NCBI RefSeq assembly: GCF_005049105.1
Contig: NZ_SUKA01000009.1
Location: 144,363 to 208,362, forward strand
Length of the DNA: 64,000 nt
Reading direction: 5' to 3'
DNA from: Sphingobacterium alkalisoli
GTDB lineage: Bacteria > Bacteroidota > Bacteroidia > Sphingobacteriales > Sphingobacteriaceae
Positions 34,305 through 44,489 of the stretch are shown here, piece after piece. Every line of letters starts with the position of its first letter. Position 1 is the stretch's first letter. A program made the translations under genes and the position numbers. The notes beneath the pieces were generated by a model. The model did not search any database, was not told where the DNA came from, and was given only the letters and a program-made list of their open reading frames with translations.

Positions 34305-35108
34305 TTGAAAAAGTCAATATCCATAAAAAATAAAATTGAAGCGGAGGAACTATTAAAAGTTTCGTCGTTTAGAAAGGAAATTCGCACAACCGAGCCCCAT
34401 AAGCATAACAGCTATTTTGAGATCATCTACCTTCGCGAAGGTAGCGGCTCACACACCATTGACCACACTTCATATTCGATAGCTCCACCTACCATATTTT
34501 TTGTTCGCAAAGAACAGGTACACCACTGGAAGATTACCAATGTGCCAGAGGGATATGTTTTACTCTTAAAAAAAGGCTTCGTTGAGAAATCGCTCGATAA
34601 TGAACTGAAGAAACATTTATCCAAATTAAGCGTATTTAACTGTGTTCATTTGAAGGAAACCAAAAGTATCGATGCATTGTTCAATCTTCTTACATTAGAG
34701 AAGGACTTCATCGTAACGGAGGGATTATTGAAAGCACTATTTGCAAAAATTTTGATTGCTTCAAAGCCCATGCCCCTTCAAACCAATAAAAAAACGAGTG
34801 GTATAATATCATCATTCCGGGAATTACTAAACCAGACAAACGACTTGCACAACAGTGTCGCTTACTATGCAGAAAAGTTCCACACGACACCACAAAACCT
34901 CAATGCAATTTGTCGTAAAGCGTTAAACCAATCAGCGGCTGAGGTAATTGCCGAGCATATTATCAGCGAGGCAAAAAGACAGTTAATTTATACGGAATGC
35001 AGTGTCTCTGAGATAGCTTACAATTTAAATTTTAGTGACAGCTCCCATTTTGTAAAGTTTTTTAAACGTTATACGGGCGTCACCCCGCTTATATTTCGCA
35101 ATACCTAA
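34305..35108 (+). CDS. AraC-family transcription regulator
   Basis: The frame opens with TTG at 34305; no ATG exists in the N-terminal part, so this start is likely. Residues about 25-110 form a cupin-like sensor (EPHKHNSYFEIIYLREGSGS). Residues about 165-267 form two helix-turn-helix motifs with the AraC signature (SVSEIAYNLNFSDSSHFVKF, KRYTGVTPLIFRN). It is followed by DoxX and chromate transporter genes on the same strand and probably controls them. Confidence 0.92.
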   Translation: MKKSISIKNKIEAEELLKVSSFRKEIRTTEPHKHNSYFEIIYLREGSGSHTIDHTSYSIAPPTIFFVRKEQVHHWKITNVPEGYVLLLKKGFVEKSLDNELKKHLSKLSVFNCVHLKETKSIDALFNLLTLEKDFIVTEGLLKALFAKILIASKPMPLQTNKKTSGIISSFRELLNQTNDLHNSVAYYAEKFHTTPQNLNAICRKALNQSAAEVIAEHIISEAKRQLIYTECSVSEIAYNLNFSDSSHFVKFFKRYTGVTPLIFRNT

Positions 35109-35163
35109 AAGCCACTAGGATATTTTCAAATATACCGTATAAAACACCTTCTATTGTACGAAA

Positions 35164-35182
35164 TTTGTTTAATGTAAACAAA
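35164..35182 (+). promoter_or_regulatory. Inverted repeat before doxX-chrA
   Basis: TTTGTTTA-ATG-TAAACAAA is a perfect 8-bp inverted repeat 36 bp before the DoxX start. It is a plausible operator for the downstream pair. Confidence 0.45.
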
Positions 35183-35218
35183 ATAACAATCCAAATTTCA
35201 TTAAAATATCTACATATT

Positions 35219-35683
35219 ATGTTTCAAAAAATAACCAAGACAGACCTATCAAAGACCACCATACTTATTCGTATCATGATAGGTGCTGTATTTCTTTCGG
35301 AAGGCATTCAGAAATTTTTATTCCCAGCTATTCGCGGAGCAGGGCGTTTTGAAAAAATTGGTTTACCGTCTCCCGAATTTTTAGGAAGTTTTGTAGGTAC
35401 TTTTGAAATTCTCTGTGGAATACTTGTCCTTACTGGACTTTTCACAAGACTGGCTAGTATTCCATTGATTACTATTATGTTGGTTGCCATTGCAGCCACC
35501 AAATCGGAAGTTTTAGCGGAAAAGGGATTTTGGGAAATGATGCACGGAAGCCGAACCGATTGGGCCATGCTCGTGGGAAACATCTTCCTATTGATAAAAG
35601 GTGGAGGTCGATGGTCGATTGATAGCCTTGTATTCAACCCCGACACTTTAAATCAAATAGATGAAGTCGAATTAAGAAAGTAA
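35219..35683 (+). CDS. DoxX-family membrane protein
   Basis: The ATG at 35219 gives 154 residues (the frame is open from a TTG at 35165). It has four transmembrane helices and the DoxX pattern: ILIRIMIGAVFLSEGIQKFL, GSFVGTFEILCGILVLTGLF and GRTDWAML-like residues in MHGSRTDWAMLVGNIFLLI. DoxX proteins are inner-membrane proteins of uncertain redox function. The stop lies two bases before the chromate transporter start, so the two form an operon. Confidence 0.88.
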   Translation: MFQKITKTDLSKTTILIRIMIGAVFLSEGIQKFLFPAIRGAGRFEKIGLPSPEFLGSFVGTFEILCGILVLTGLFTRLASIPLITIMLVAIAATKSEVLAEKGFWEMMHGSRTDWAMLVGNIFLLIKGGGRWSIDSLVFNPDTLNQIDEVELRK

Positions 35684-35685
35684 GA

Positions 35686-36816
35686 ATGGAAGAGAAAGTA
35701 AATTTGAAAGAACTTGCTAAAGTCTTCGCAAAGTTGGGCATTATCGGTTTTGGAGGCCCTGCAGCACACATTGCCCTGATGCGTGATGAAGTCATCATAA
35801 AACGAAAATGGATGAATGAACAGCATTTCTTGGATTTGCTGGGAGCCACAAACCTTATTCCTGGTCCCAACAGCACCGAAATGGCCATCCATATCGGTTA
35901 TGACAAAGGAGGATGGAAAGGATTAATAACAGCAGGCTTATGTTTTATTCTACCTGCCGTATTCATTACAGGGATTTTTGCATTGCTATATCGTAATTAC
36001 GGGCAATTACCTGAGGTTCAGCCATTTATTTACGGCATTAAACCTGCCATCATTGCCATTATAATTGGGGCGGTTTATCCTTTGGCAAGAAAGTCTGTCA
36101 AATCCGTATTTTTAGGTTACATTGGTGTTGTGGTAGCGTTAGCAGCCGTGTTTGGTATTAATGAAATTTATTTAATGTTTGGAGCGGGTTTACTGGCTCT
36201 TTCACTGTTTTATATTCAGAACAAAAAGTCCGCCAGGTGTCAAAGTATAATACCTCTTATTTTCCTGCAAATCACACACACAACTTTCTGGACTGCCACG
36301 AATGCCCAATTATTTTGGACATTCCTTAAAATCGGCTCCATACTTTACGGAAGTGGGTATGTCTTGTTTGCTTTTTTAGATACAGAATTGGTAGCAACAG
36401 GATTATTGACAAGACAACAATTAATGGACGCCATTGCCGTGGGACAGTTCACGCCTGGTCCTGTTTTTTCATCTGTAACATTTATTGGCTTTCAACTCAA
36501 TGGACTTGCAGGAGCCGTTATCTCAACTATTGCCATTTTTCTTCCTTCATTTGTATTTGTAGCACTGCTCAATCCAATAATGAAAAAGTTACGAAATTCT
36601 AAAGGGTTTTCCACCTTTTTAGATGCTGTCAATGTAGCATCTGTAGCAATTATTGTAGCTGTGTGTTTTGAAATGGCCAAAGAAACTATTACTGATTGGC
36701 GAACTATTTTGATTGCGGTTGTAAGTGCGATAATCGTTTTAAAATTCAAAAGAGCCAATAGTTCGTTTATAATTTTGGGAGGATCACTTTTGGGATATAT
36801 TTTGAGAATCGTTTAA
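35686..36816 (+). CDS. chrA: Chromate transporter ChrA
   Basis: The 376-residue protein carries two CHR repeats of about six helices each. The first has FAKLGIIGFGGPAAHIALM and NLIPGPNSTEMAIHIG. The second has LKIGSILYGSGYVLF and QFTPGPVFSSVTFIGF. These GFGGP and PGP motifs define the CHR family, which exports chromate using the proton or sulfate gradient. It shares its operon with DoxX behind the AraC regulator. The lower GC content of this pair relative to the SusCD loci suggests acquisition. Confidence 0.93.
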   Translation: MEEKVNLKELAKVFAKLGIIGFGGPAAHIALMRDEVIIKRKWMNEQHFLDLLGATNLIPGPNSTEMAIHIGYDKGGWKGLITAGLCFILPAVFITGIFALLYRNYGQLPEVQPFIYGIKPAIIAIIIGAVYPLARKSVKSVFLGYIGVVVALAAVFGINEIYLMFGAGLLALSLFYIQNKKSARCQSIIPLIFLQITHTTFWTATNAQLFWTFLKIGSILYGSGYVLFAFLDTELVATGLLTRQQLMDAIAVGQFTPGPVFSSVTFIGFQLNGLAGAVISTIAIFLPSFVFVALLNPIMKKLRNSKGFSTFLDAVNVASVAIIVAVCFEMAKETITDWRTILIAVVSAIIVLKFKRANSSFIILGGSLLGYILRIV

Positions 36817-37084
36817 AAAACAAAAAATACCGATGACGGGAATCACGAATCTGTCCCTACTCCAATGTAGAAATTCCATTTTTATTATTACCAGTCTTGG
36901 GGAGAGCCGGTAAAAAAGGTATCGAGTACATTCCAGATCAGAACGAATTGATTACATTGCTATATACGGCGAATAGCGGAACTTCCAGATTATACTACGA
37001 TTTTGTTGATGACACGGATTTTGCTCCTACTAGCTACGGTGACCTTGCTGCCGTCCGTATACGGTTTTAGTAATGGTCATAGAA
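36817..37084 (+). pseudogene. 3' gene remnant (36894-37070) in the chrA downstream spacer
   Basis: From about 36894 an open frame without a start reads GKKGIEYIPDQNELITLLYT, then YYDFVDDTDFAP and LAAVRIRF, stopping at TAG 37068-37070. It looks like the C-terminus of a lost gene. I do not recognise the family. The first 70 bp of the interval show nothing. Confidence 0.4.
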
Positions 37085-37111
37085 GATGCGGATAGAATAA
37101 CTATCCGCATC
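37085..37111 (-). terminator. Terminator hairpin of the phosphoesterase operon
   Basis: GATGCGGATAG (37085-37095) pairs perfectly with CTATCCGCATC (37101-37111) around AATAA, ten bases past the phosphoesterase stop on the minus strand. Confidence 0.75.
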
Positions 37112-37120
37112 CATATTAGC

Positions 37121-38722
37121 TTATCTTAGCTCAGGATAATTCTTTGTCGGTTCGATTACATACGTACTAACGGCTTCATGCATGTTTCCATAATCGTCCT
37201 GCGCCCGTACGCGGATCTCGTGCTCACCGATGGCTAAATCGATCGGTAAGCCCACCCGCCAAAGGTGCGCACTCATCACTGCATCTGTGGGACGTCGCCC
37301 AGGCAGAAGTGTATCCAGGTTATCCCAGGGATATAAAAGAGCCAGATAGGCGGGATCATTCGATTGCGTAGGCATCATCTTGCCCCAGGCACCTCCGTCA
37401 ATGGAAAACTCGACTGTACTCCCGTGATGGCCCATAAAAAAGTTTGCAAATATAGCTGCGCGCGTACGTTTGCCTTGCCCGACAACTTTCGGATTGAATA
37501 TATTGATCTGATAAGTCGAATCTTTTCCTGACGCCTGGTAACGAATCTGGTACTTATGCGCATCAAAATCTATAAACGCATATCCATTCGGCGTACCATC
37601 GCGCATAGTCGCCATGGGAACACCGCGCTCATCCAACTGCCCGGAATACCAATCGCCTGAAGTGGTACCGACATTGTATTCATGATGGGGCTTTTCCTGA
37701 TGCCATCCATCGGATTTTCCATAGAAATGCTGGGTTTGCGTGTGCATATGTGCCGATAGGGATAACGTATGTGGATAATCTTTTAGCAGATCAAACAATC
37801 GCTGCCTATCTTCTGCCCTAAACGTATCTCCATTCCGATGATCTAAGGGAATATGAAATGCCAAAACGACTAGACGGTCTTTAGCAACGTGCTTTAAATC
37901 ATTTTCAATAAAATCAAGCTGCTCTTTTCGAAAACCACCCAAATAACCACGACCAGTGCGGGGGTTAGGATACCGCACATTATCGAGAACAATAAAATGC
38001 ACTTTGCCATAGTTGAACGCATAGTTAACCGGACCAAAATTTGCTTCGAATGTTTCGTCCGACAGGCTATCGGCATCGACATTAAAATTCATATCGTGGT
38101 TACCCTTCAAATTGTACCAAGGAAGACCAATTCGCGCGATACTCGCTTTATAACCCGGATGTAGACTTAAATCATCACCAACGAGATCACCTAGGCTCAG
38201 CCCAAAAGCCACATTTTTTATTCCCACTACTTCATCCACGATCGCACGATTGAAGAAAGTCAATTCCTGTTCCGTATACGCCTGCGGATCACCGAAAACT
38301 AGCATCCGGAACTGATCAGCCTCCTTCGCTTCCGTTAAGCCAAAATCGATTGTTTTTGGAAGAGGACCTGTCGGTGCTACACCCGCATACTGCAGGTTTG
38401 TGGGAGATCCCTTCGGCTTGTGGATGTAATACGATTTCGCCAGGTAATCACTATCAAACGGCAATGTATAGCCGCTAGGTTTAATAACAAAAATTATGTT
38501 ATCATCGCCTACAGGAAGTTGATACGCCCCATTCGCATCCGTTAATACAACAGCTGATCCATTGCTCACCGCTACGTTAGGTATTCCTGATTCCTTTTTA
38601 TCCCACTTGCCATTGTTGTTCAAGTCGTGGTAAACTCTTCCTTTTGCTATTTCCTGAGCTTGGCACCATGCCGAAAGCAACAGCATGCTGCTACTTAAAA
38701 TAATAGATAGATTACGTCTCAT
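37121..38722 (-). CDS. Secreted calcineurin-like metallophosphoesterase
   Basis: A signal peptide (ending SAWCQAQ) precedes an SdrD/Cna-like beta domain (GRVYHDLNNNGKWDKKESGI). The catalytic domain (about 150-360) has the metal motifs LVFGDPQAY, GLSLGDLVGDD, NLKGNHDMNF, LAFHIPL and LSAHMHTQ, and a C-terminal beta domain follows. All dinuclear-site motifs are present, so it should be active on phosphomono- or diesters. It is the last gene of the sigma-FecR-SusC-SusD unit, which suggests that the locus harvests a phosphorylated glycan, teichoic acid-like polymer or phospholipid headgroup; the substrate is inference. Confidence 0.92.
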   Translation of the reverse strand: MRRNLSIILSSSMLLLSAWCQAQEIAKGRVYHDLNNNGKWDKKESGIPNVAVSNGSAVVLTDANGAYQLPVGDDNIIFVIKPSGYTLPFDSDYLAKSYYIHKPKGSPTNLQYAGVAPTGPLPKTIDFGLTEAKEADQFRMLVFGDPQAYTEQELTFFNRAIVDEVVGIKNVAFGLSLGDLVGDDLSLHPGYKASIARIGLPWYNLKGNHDMNFNVDADSLSDETFEANFGPVNYAFNYGKVHFIVLDNVRYPNPRTGRGYLGGFRKEQLDFIENDLKHVAKDRLVVLAFHIPLDHRNGDTFRAEDRQRLFDLLKDYPHTLSLSAHMHTQTQHFYGKSDGWHQEKPHHEYNVGTTSGDWYSGQLDERGVPMATMRDGTPNGYAFIDFDAHKYQIRYQASGKDSTYQINIFNPKVVGQGKRTRAAIFANFFMGHHGSTVEFSIDGGAWGKMMPTQSNDPAYLALLYPWDNLDTLLPGRRPTDAVMSAHLWRVGLPIDLAIGEHEIRVRAQDDYGNMHEAVSTYVIEPTKNYPELR

Positions 38723-38733
38723 TGTCTGTTTAC

Positions 38734-40170
38734 TTATTTGTTAAAAGGCATGATGTATTGTGATGATTTGTTGGCGACCAGTACCTTGTTCATGTCATGT
38801 TTCATGGTCACTACACCACTGGCAGTATCGTATGTAAAATCGTCCAGTCCTCTATTGAGCGGAATAAATGACGGGATAATCGCTTTGGTATGCTCCATAG
38901 TCACCTTTTTATTGTTCAGCTGTTCGCGTTGGGAAACCGGAAACCGCATCCCCAGATCCGTCATACGACGCCCCTCCGCGATAAAGATCTCCTGACGAAG
39001 TAAATAAATGTGGTACAAGGCGTCGTCTTCCGTCACAATCTCATCAATATCGTCTACCGTGATATGGGTACCTGAAACACTGTACGCAGGGATAGTACCT
39101 TTGGAGCGATCCATTACTAAGCCTGATTTCAAAGGGCTTTCGCTGTCAAATTTCACCTGTACCGCCGTGATAGCATAATCCTTTCGATTACCACCATTTC
39201 GGGTATCGTTCTTATCGTTGAGCTGCACGACGGGTCTTTTGCTTACGGTGTTGATCAATAAATCTTTAAGTGTTTGCTTAGCGGTAGCGACATCGCGGCT
39301 AGCTACCTGGGCTTCAGCTAAGATCAGGTATGCTTCCTCGGCTTTTGCAATGGCAATCGGCTTCTCATCGTTGAAAATAGCTGCCGTCTGATGGAAATAT
39401 TTCGGATCCAAAAAATCCAATCGCGGCAGCGGTGCGAACGAATTTGTCGTCGAAGAAAAAATAGCACTCTGAAAATTATTTGAAGGCCCACTCTGCGTGC
39501 CGTATCTCACCTGTCGCAGCAATAACGGAGCGGATAACACTTGCCGTGCAAAGGCGGAAGCCTCTTGTACATTACCCAAGCGGTGGTGACAGCGGGCTAG
39601 CAGCAAGGTGCAGGCATCTTTATCTACAGCTTCGGTATAAAGCGCTGACGCCTCACTCAGCGTAGCAATGGCCGCCTGCAAAAGCTGTTCTGGGCTCTTT
39701 ACCTCACCCAACGCGGCGGTAGGCATACCCACATAAAGATCCGCCGCAAGCAGGTGTGCATAAGCTTTAAAAAACAACAGTTCCGCTCGGCTTTTAGACA
39801 CATCCCCTTCCGCTGCAGGGATCAAGGTATTTAACCCATATTCGCTCATCTCCATGAGCCTGTGTATAGACGCCTGTATATTGGCCACATCCTGATCAAA
39901 ATAGTTTATTTCCGGGTTGTCGAACACCTTACTACTCTGTGTGTAATTATTAAAATAATTGTCAGACACCAGTTCGGTGAATTCCACCACAGTTCCAACC
40001 GTAAGACTTGCTTGCCGATTAACACCTTTTAGCCAGATTTCGAGCGACTGAAAGCTTGGAATAAACCGCTCCTCCGTTACATACGGATTGGTTACCTCGA
40101 ACACTTCACAGGAGCTCAGTAAAAGCGAGGCACTTGCGATGGTATATAGGGATTTTTTAAATAGTTTCAT
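38734..40170 (-). CDS. SusD-like lipoprotein of the phosphoesterase locus
   Basis: A lipobox (LLLSSC) is followed by EVFEVTNPYVTEERFIPSFQ, the SusD N-terminal pattern, a TPR core (RAELLFFKAYAHLLAADLYV) and the C-terminal signature RQEIFIAEGRRMTDLGMRFP. At 478 residues it is a typical but divergent SusD. It should bind the ligand over the SusC pore encoded directly upstream; the gap is 12 bp. Confidence 0.9.
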   Translation of the reverse strand: MKLFKKSLYTIASASLLLSSCEVFEVTNPYVTEERFIPSFQSLEIWLKGVNRQASLTVGTVVEFTELVSDNYFNNYTQSSKVFDNPEINYFDQDVANIQASIHRLMEMSEYGLNTLIPAAEGDVSKSRAELLFFKAYAHLLAADLYVGMPTAALGEVKSPEQLLQAAIATLSEASALYTEAVDKDACTLLLARCHHRLGNVQEASAFARQVLSAPLLLRQVRYGTQSGPSNNFQSAIFSSTTNSFAPLPRLDFLDPKYFHQTAAIFNDEKPIAIAKAEEAYLILAEAQVASRDVATAKQTLKDLLINTVSKRPVVQLNDKNDTRNGGNRKDYAITAVQVKFDSESPLKSGLVMDRSKGTIPAYSVSGTHITVDDIDEIVTEDDALYHIYLLRQEIFIAEGRRMTDLGMRFPVSQREQLNNKKVTMEHTKAIIPSFIPLNRGLDDFTYDTASGVVTMKHDMNKVLVANKSSQYIMPFNK

Positions 40171-40182
40171 ACGTATTCTTAT

Positions 40183-43100
40183 TTAGAAAGACATTTTTAA
40201 AGACATGAGAAATTGACGGGGTGCCGAGTAGGTTGCGTACGAGACACCGCCCGTGGTCGCTCTACCCTGACCTTGCGCACTACCGCTGATTGTGGCTTCC
40301 GGATCGAAGGAGGACGATGCAAAGTTGAATGGATTCATTACCGTGGCACTAATCAGCACGTTTTTGGCGAAGGAGCGCGTGGTATTAGCTGGCAGCGCGT
40401 AGCTGGCGCCGACTGTTCTGATTTTAATGTAATCGGTTTTCTCTACAAACATATTTGTAAATTGTAACCAGCGGAGACGTCCATTGTCCGAATTAATTTC
40501 GCTCAGTGGTATACCCTCATCCCCTGCACCATAGTTGAACCGGAACTGGCTATCCCAGTTATTTGCGTAAGCACCTTGTTGATAATCCGCATTGACAAAC
40601 ACATTCAATTCTTTCCATTGATAATTTACCCCCATGCTACCAAATAAATTAGGGATGGTGGTACCCAAATTTTGGAGTGGGATACTTGTCAACTTACCAT
40701 CTTCGCCGAATTCACCGTAGCTACCTCTGATAAACCCGATAGGATAGCCTTCTTGTACCACAGTCTGAATGGTACGCTCGCTGAAGCCTGCGATATTAAA
40801 CGGTGCCTGTCCTTTAGAAGACAATACTTTATTGTATAGTGTATTTACTGCAAAATTCAAACGAAGGGACGTTTTATCATTTTGCATCGCGACAACCTGC
40901 GTAGCGAACTCTAGCCCTCTGTTTAATATAGTACCCACATTCCTGAGTGCTGGATTTTCTGCTGTTGAGGGTGGTGCCGGCACGTTGAAAAGTGCATCAC
41001 GAGTTATAGCATGGTACATGCCCGCAGAGACCGTCAGGCGATCTTTCCAAAACCCGAGATCAAGCCCCGCTTCAAACGTCGTCGTTTTTTCAGGCCGTAG
41101 ATCCACACCCGGCATACCAAATGTTGCGGCCTGATCTCCTAAATAACCAGAAAAATTTATCGTCCGTAAATTTTGAAAAGGAGGCGGAAAATTTCCAGCT
41201 AAACCGTAATTCCCGCGCAACTTTGCAGAAGGAATAAAAGACAGGTTGTCGGTCCACCACTGCTCTACAGAAGGTATATACGAGAATCCCACTTTTGGAT
41301 AATACTGTACACCGATATCATCGCCGAACGCACTATTACCATCACCACGAAGTCCTAAATCTAAAAACATTTTGTTCTGCCAGCCCAGATTCGTTTGCAC
41401 GTAAACACCATAATTAACAACTTCGAGTAAAGCATCATTACTACTTGTCAAGATCGCATCGGAAAGGTTTCGTGCACCATCCCGAACATTCGTCCCGTTG
41501 TACGCAACCTGTCTATCTTCATTGCGGAACAACTGGCTTCCAACCGTCGTTACCGCAGAGAAGTCGCCAATTTCGGCTTTGTGCTGTGCATTTAGCTCCA
41601 GGGTTATGCCCCAATATTTTCGTTCGCCGTTGTTGATACTTCCGCGATCCGTGGTAAGATTTCCGGTGGTATGGGTCAGGTATTCGTTGGTTGTGATGGA
41701 CTGGTTGCGCACCACACGATAATCGATACCCCCTACAGCCTTCACATTCAGGTTTTGCATCGGTCGGTATTGGAAACTTTGAGACGTCTGAAAACGGTTC
41801 ACAACAATCTCATTATCCTGAAGACGCTCCGCTTTGTGCACATACTCTTTCATTTTCGCAAAATCTTCCGCAGAAAGATCGTCGATCCTTGGATTGAAGC
41901 GAGGCGTTGGTCCTGTCACAGCAGAAGCCCCACTCTCTACGTACCACAGCCCGGTGTATCCACCTTGGTTCCCATTACGGTTACGCTTGTAAGCATTGTT
42001 TACAAAGGTAAAAGTGCTCTCATACGACACCTTGTCGTGTAGGTCTGCTTTAAAACCCGACCGTAGATCGATCCGCTTGTTTTGATTTTGTTTAAAGAGC
42101 TGTACACCGGAGCTATTTAAATAGGAGCCCGTAACACTGTATCCAACTTTACCACTATTACCATTTACGGCTACATTATAGCGCTGAAATAAGCCAGGCT
42201 CGAAAAGCAATTCCTTTGTCCGATCGAAGTGCAAGAAATCGGTGGTGGCTCGCTCCGCGCCGATTGTAGCTTCGGCAGACACACTCGTACGATCTGCTCC
42301 ACCTTTTTTTGTAAAGATCTGAATAACTCCATTAGCGGCATCCGACCCGTACAACGTAGTCGCGGCACCACCATTTACATATTCCACACGCTCGATGTTA
42401 TCAATGGGAATATCGGCCAAGGCGCTTACACCAGATCCTTGTGCGCTCCCCCCTCCGATCGCTGACGCGGTATTCAGATTATCCATACGCACACCATCGA
42501 CATAGATCACTGGCGTAGAGTTTACAAATGCCGATATGACACCGCGCGCGCGGATGATTGAAGTAGCTCCCGACTGGCCTCCAGTTAGCCTAATCTGCGC
42601 ATTAGGCAGCTTAGACTGGAGCAGCTGATCAAAACGAGTGGCTGGAACTTTTTCCAGTTCGGCACCGCTGATGCTCGTTATGTTTGTAGACAATCGTCGT
42701 TTGTTGATGTCTAGTCCCTGTCCAGTGACTACGATTTCGTCAAGACCAAAATGATCCTGTTCCAGTAAGATGGAAAGTGGCTGATTTAACTCGGCTGAAG
42801 AGATCGACTTATCTTTCGTTTTATAGCCCATATAACTAATGCGTAAAACTGCGTTATCAGGGCTATGAAGTGTTAATCTAAAAGCACCTTCGAATGTTGT
42901 CTGTACGGAACGATTACTTCTTACAAGAGCCACTGTGGCCCCCGGAATAGGTTTGCCCGTTAACGCATCGTTAACGGTACCCTTCAACATAATTTCTTGT
43001 TGTGTACTCGATTTCGTATCCGATACGTTTGTCGCAATTTTATGCAGCACAATCATATCGCCTTTAATTTGGTAACCGACACCGGTTCCCGACAACAAAT

Positions 43101-43341
43101 CCGTCATAGTCTGCTGTAGCGGTTCTACCACGTTATAGGGTTTCGCTACTTTGCCGACAAGGATCTGCTTGTCGTATACCAAGCGTTTGCCAGCGTGTGT
43201 GGCTACGTGTTCCAGTGACGACAACAGGGTGCCCCTATGTTGCTGAGTGGACAAAATCCCAGCGGAAGTCACGATCTTGCTATGCGCTGTAGCCCCGTCC
43301 CATAGGCAGAGACCAGCCAGCGCCAATAAGTAAATTTTCAT
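40183..43341 (-). CDS. SusC/RagA receptor with STN domain
   Basis: The 1052-residue protein has a signal peptide (ending ATAHS), an STN domain (about 30-110, LSSLEHVATHAGKRLVYDKQ), a carboxypeptidase-regulatory-like domain (LKGTVNDALTGKPIPGATVA), the TonB-box-like DEIVVTGQG, the plug signature NIERVEYVNGGAATTLYGSD and a barrel ending FLMSLKMSF. The STN domain links it to the FecR encoded just upstream, so uptake and induction are coupled. It forms the import pore with the adjacent SusD. Confidence 0.95.
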   Translation of the reverse strand: MKIYLLALAGLCLWDGATAHSKIVTSAGILSTQQHRGTLLSSLEHVATHAGKRLVYDKQILVGKVAKPYNVVEPLQQTMTDLLSGTGVGYQIKGDMIVLHKIATNVSDTKSSTQQEIMLKGTVNDALTGKPIPGATVALVRSNRSVQTTFEGAFRLTLHSPDNAVLRISYMGYKTKDKSISSAELNQPLSILLEQDHFGLDEIVVTGQGLDINKRRLSTNITSISGAELEKVPATRFDQLLQSKLPNAQIRLTGGQSGATSIIRARGVISAFVNSTPVIYVDGVRMDNLNTASAIGGGSAQGSGVSALADIPIDNIERVEYVNGGAATTLYGSDAANGVIQIFTKKGGADRTSVSAEATIGAERATTDFLHFDRTKELLFEPGLFQRYNVAVNGNSGKVGYSVTGSYLNSSGVQLFKQNQNKRIDLRSGFKADLHDKVSYESTFTFVNNAYKRNRNGNQGGYTGLWYVESGASAVTGPTPRFNPRIDDLSAEDFAKMKEYVHKAERLQDNEIVVNRFQTSQSFQYRPMQNLNVKAVGGIDYRVVRNQSITTNEYLTHTTGNLTTDRGSINNGERKYWGITLELNAQHKAEIGDFSAVTTVGSQLFRNEDRQVAYNGTNVRDGARNLSDAILTSSNDALLEVVNYGVYVQTNLGWQNKMFLDLGLRGDGNSAFGDDIGVQYYPKVGFSYIPSVEQWWTDNLSFIPSAKLRGNYGLAGNFPPPFQNLRTINFSGYLGDQAATFGMPGVDLRPEKTTTFEAGLDLGFWKDRLTVSAGMYHAITRDALFNVPAPPSTAENPALRNVGTILNRGLEFATQVVAMQNDKTSLRLNFAVNTLYNKVLSSKGQAPFNIAGFSERTIQTVVQEGYPIGFIRGSYGEFGEDGKLTSIPLQNLGTTIPNLFGSMGVNYQWKELNVFVNADYQQGAYANNWDSQFRFNYGAGDEGIPLSEINSDNGRLRWLQFTNMFVEKTDYIKIRTVGASYALPANTTRSFAKNVLISATVMNPFNFASSSFDPEATISGSAQGQGRATTGGVSYATYSAPRQFLMSLKMSF

Positions 43342-43407
43342 TTGTTAATTAATAATAAAGTGTGTATTCATATACGTGTTAATACCTATTCGACTTCCGG
43401 ACCTATA

Positions 43408-43421
43408 GATTGCGCGCAATC
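43408..43421. promoter_or_regulatory. 14-bp palindrome between FecR and SusC genes
   Basis: GATTGCGCGCAATC is a perfect palindrome in the 107-bp spacer upstream of the SusC gene. It could be a regulator site or a short hairpin separating expression of the two genes. Confidence 0.4.
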
Positions 43422-43448
43422 CGATAATCGTCTAAGGAGTTTTTAGTG

Positions 43449-44387
43449 TTAAGGGATCGATGATTTTAGCATGATCGTATTCCCATTTTTTATCTGCTGT
43501 GTACCCGTTGCCAGGCATATCATATCCAAAATTTCATCAAGAGGTTGGTCGGATTGAAATTCCCCGGAAAACTTATGTGTCCTTTCTAACCCTTTTTCGA
43601 TTGTAAGGACAACACCATAACGTTCGGCAATGATTTCAGCAATCTGTTCCAGGTTATTATCTTTGAAGGATAACATCATGGAATCGTCAGATTCCTGATC
43701 TACCCATCCTATCTGATCCTTATCCAACGCATAAGTAAGGCTATCATTTGCCCCTAACGTATACGTTTCACTTGCGTTCTTTGGTTTGCTTACGCGTACT
43801 TTTCCGCTCTTTACCCAAATCGACCAAGCAGCATCTTCTATAGATGTCCGAATGATAAAGGATGTACCCAATACTTCAGTTTGCATCCCGCTTCCTGCCA
43901 CCCGAAATGGTCGTTCGGGGTTTCTATGTACCTGAAAAAATGCTTCACCTTCCACTAGTCTGACTTTTCGATCTGCTGACTTTTCGAAATCATCGGCAAC
44001 GATAAGTTGTGTATTTTCCTGTAGGGTCACCACCGATCCATCTACCAATTCGACTGTTTTAGACTCCCCTTTACCCGTAGCGACGGTATGGGTGCCACTG
44101 TCGATATCGCGGACCGCGAAAAATCCGATTACGATGAGTGCTACAGCCGCCCCTAAAGCTGGCCATAGTATAATCCGCTTCGTCATCGGCCTTGCACCGT
44201 TTGTTATGTGTTGATTCTCGATACCAGCCCATATCGCATTCTTTATGTCATGAAGATCAGTAGGTGTGTGAGGTATCGGCAGTTTTTCGACCGACGAAAG
44301 CCAGCTATCCAAGGCCTTTTTCTCAATGGCACTAGTGGTACCGTCTAAATAATTTTTTATGATCTCTTTGATCCGTTTAATGTGCAT
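43449..44387 (-). CDS. FecR-family anti-sigma factor
   Basis: The 312-residue product has an N-terminal sigma-binding region, a transmembrane helix (LWPALGAAVALIVIGFFAV), the FecR domain (KGESKTVELVDGSVVTLQEN, KVRLVEGEAFFQVHRNPERP) and a DUF4974-like C-terminus (SFKDNNLEQIAEIIAERYGV). It is paired with the ECF factor encoded at 44490-45101 and with the STN-bearing SusC, completing the usual trans-envelope switch. Confidence 0.94.
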   Translation of the reverse strand: MHIKRIKEIIKNYLDGTTSAIEKKALDSWLSSVEKLPIPHTPTDLHDIKNAIWAGIENQHITNGARPMTKRIILWPALGAAVALIVIGFFAVRDIDSGTHTVATGKGESKTVELVDGSVVTLQENTQLIVADDFEKSADRKVRLVEGEAFFQVHRNPERPFRVAGSGMQTEVLGTSFIIRTSIEDAAWSIWVKSGKVRVSKPKNASETYTLGANDSLTYALDKDQIGWVDQESDDSMMLSFKDNNLEQIAEIIAERYGVVLTIEKGLERTHKFSGEFQSDQPLDEILDMICLATGTQQIKNGNTIMLKSSIP

Positions 44388-44489
44388 ACACGTCTTCGTC
44401 TTTATAAGTATGTCTATAAAAGTGATACACAGGACTAGTGAAGTGTGTTATGAAATAATTAAGTATATATTAAATCGCGCTAGTACGGG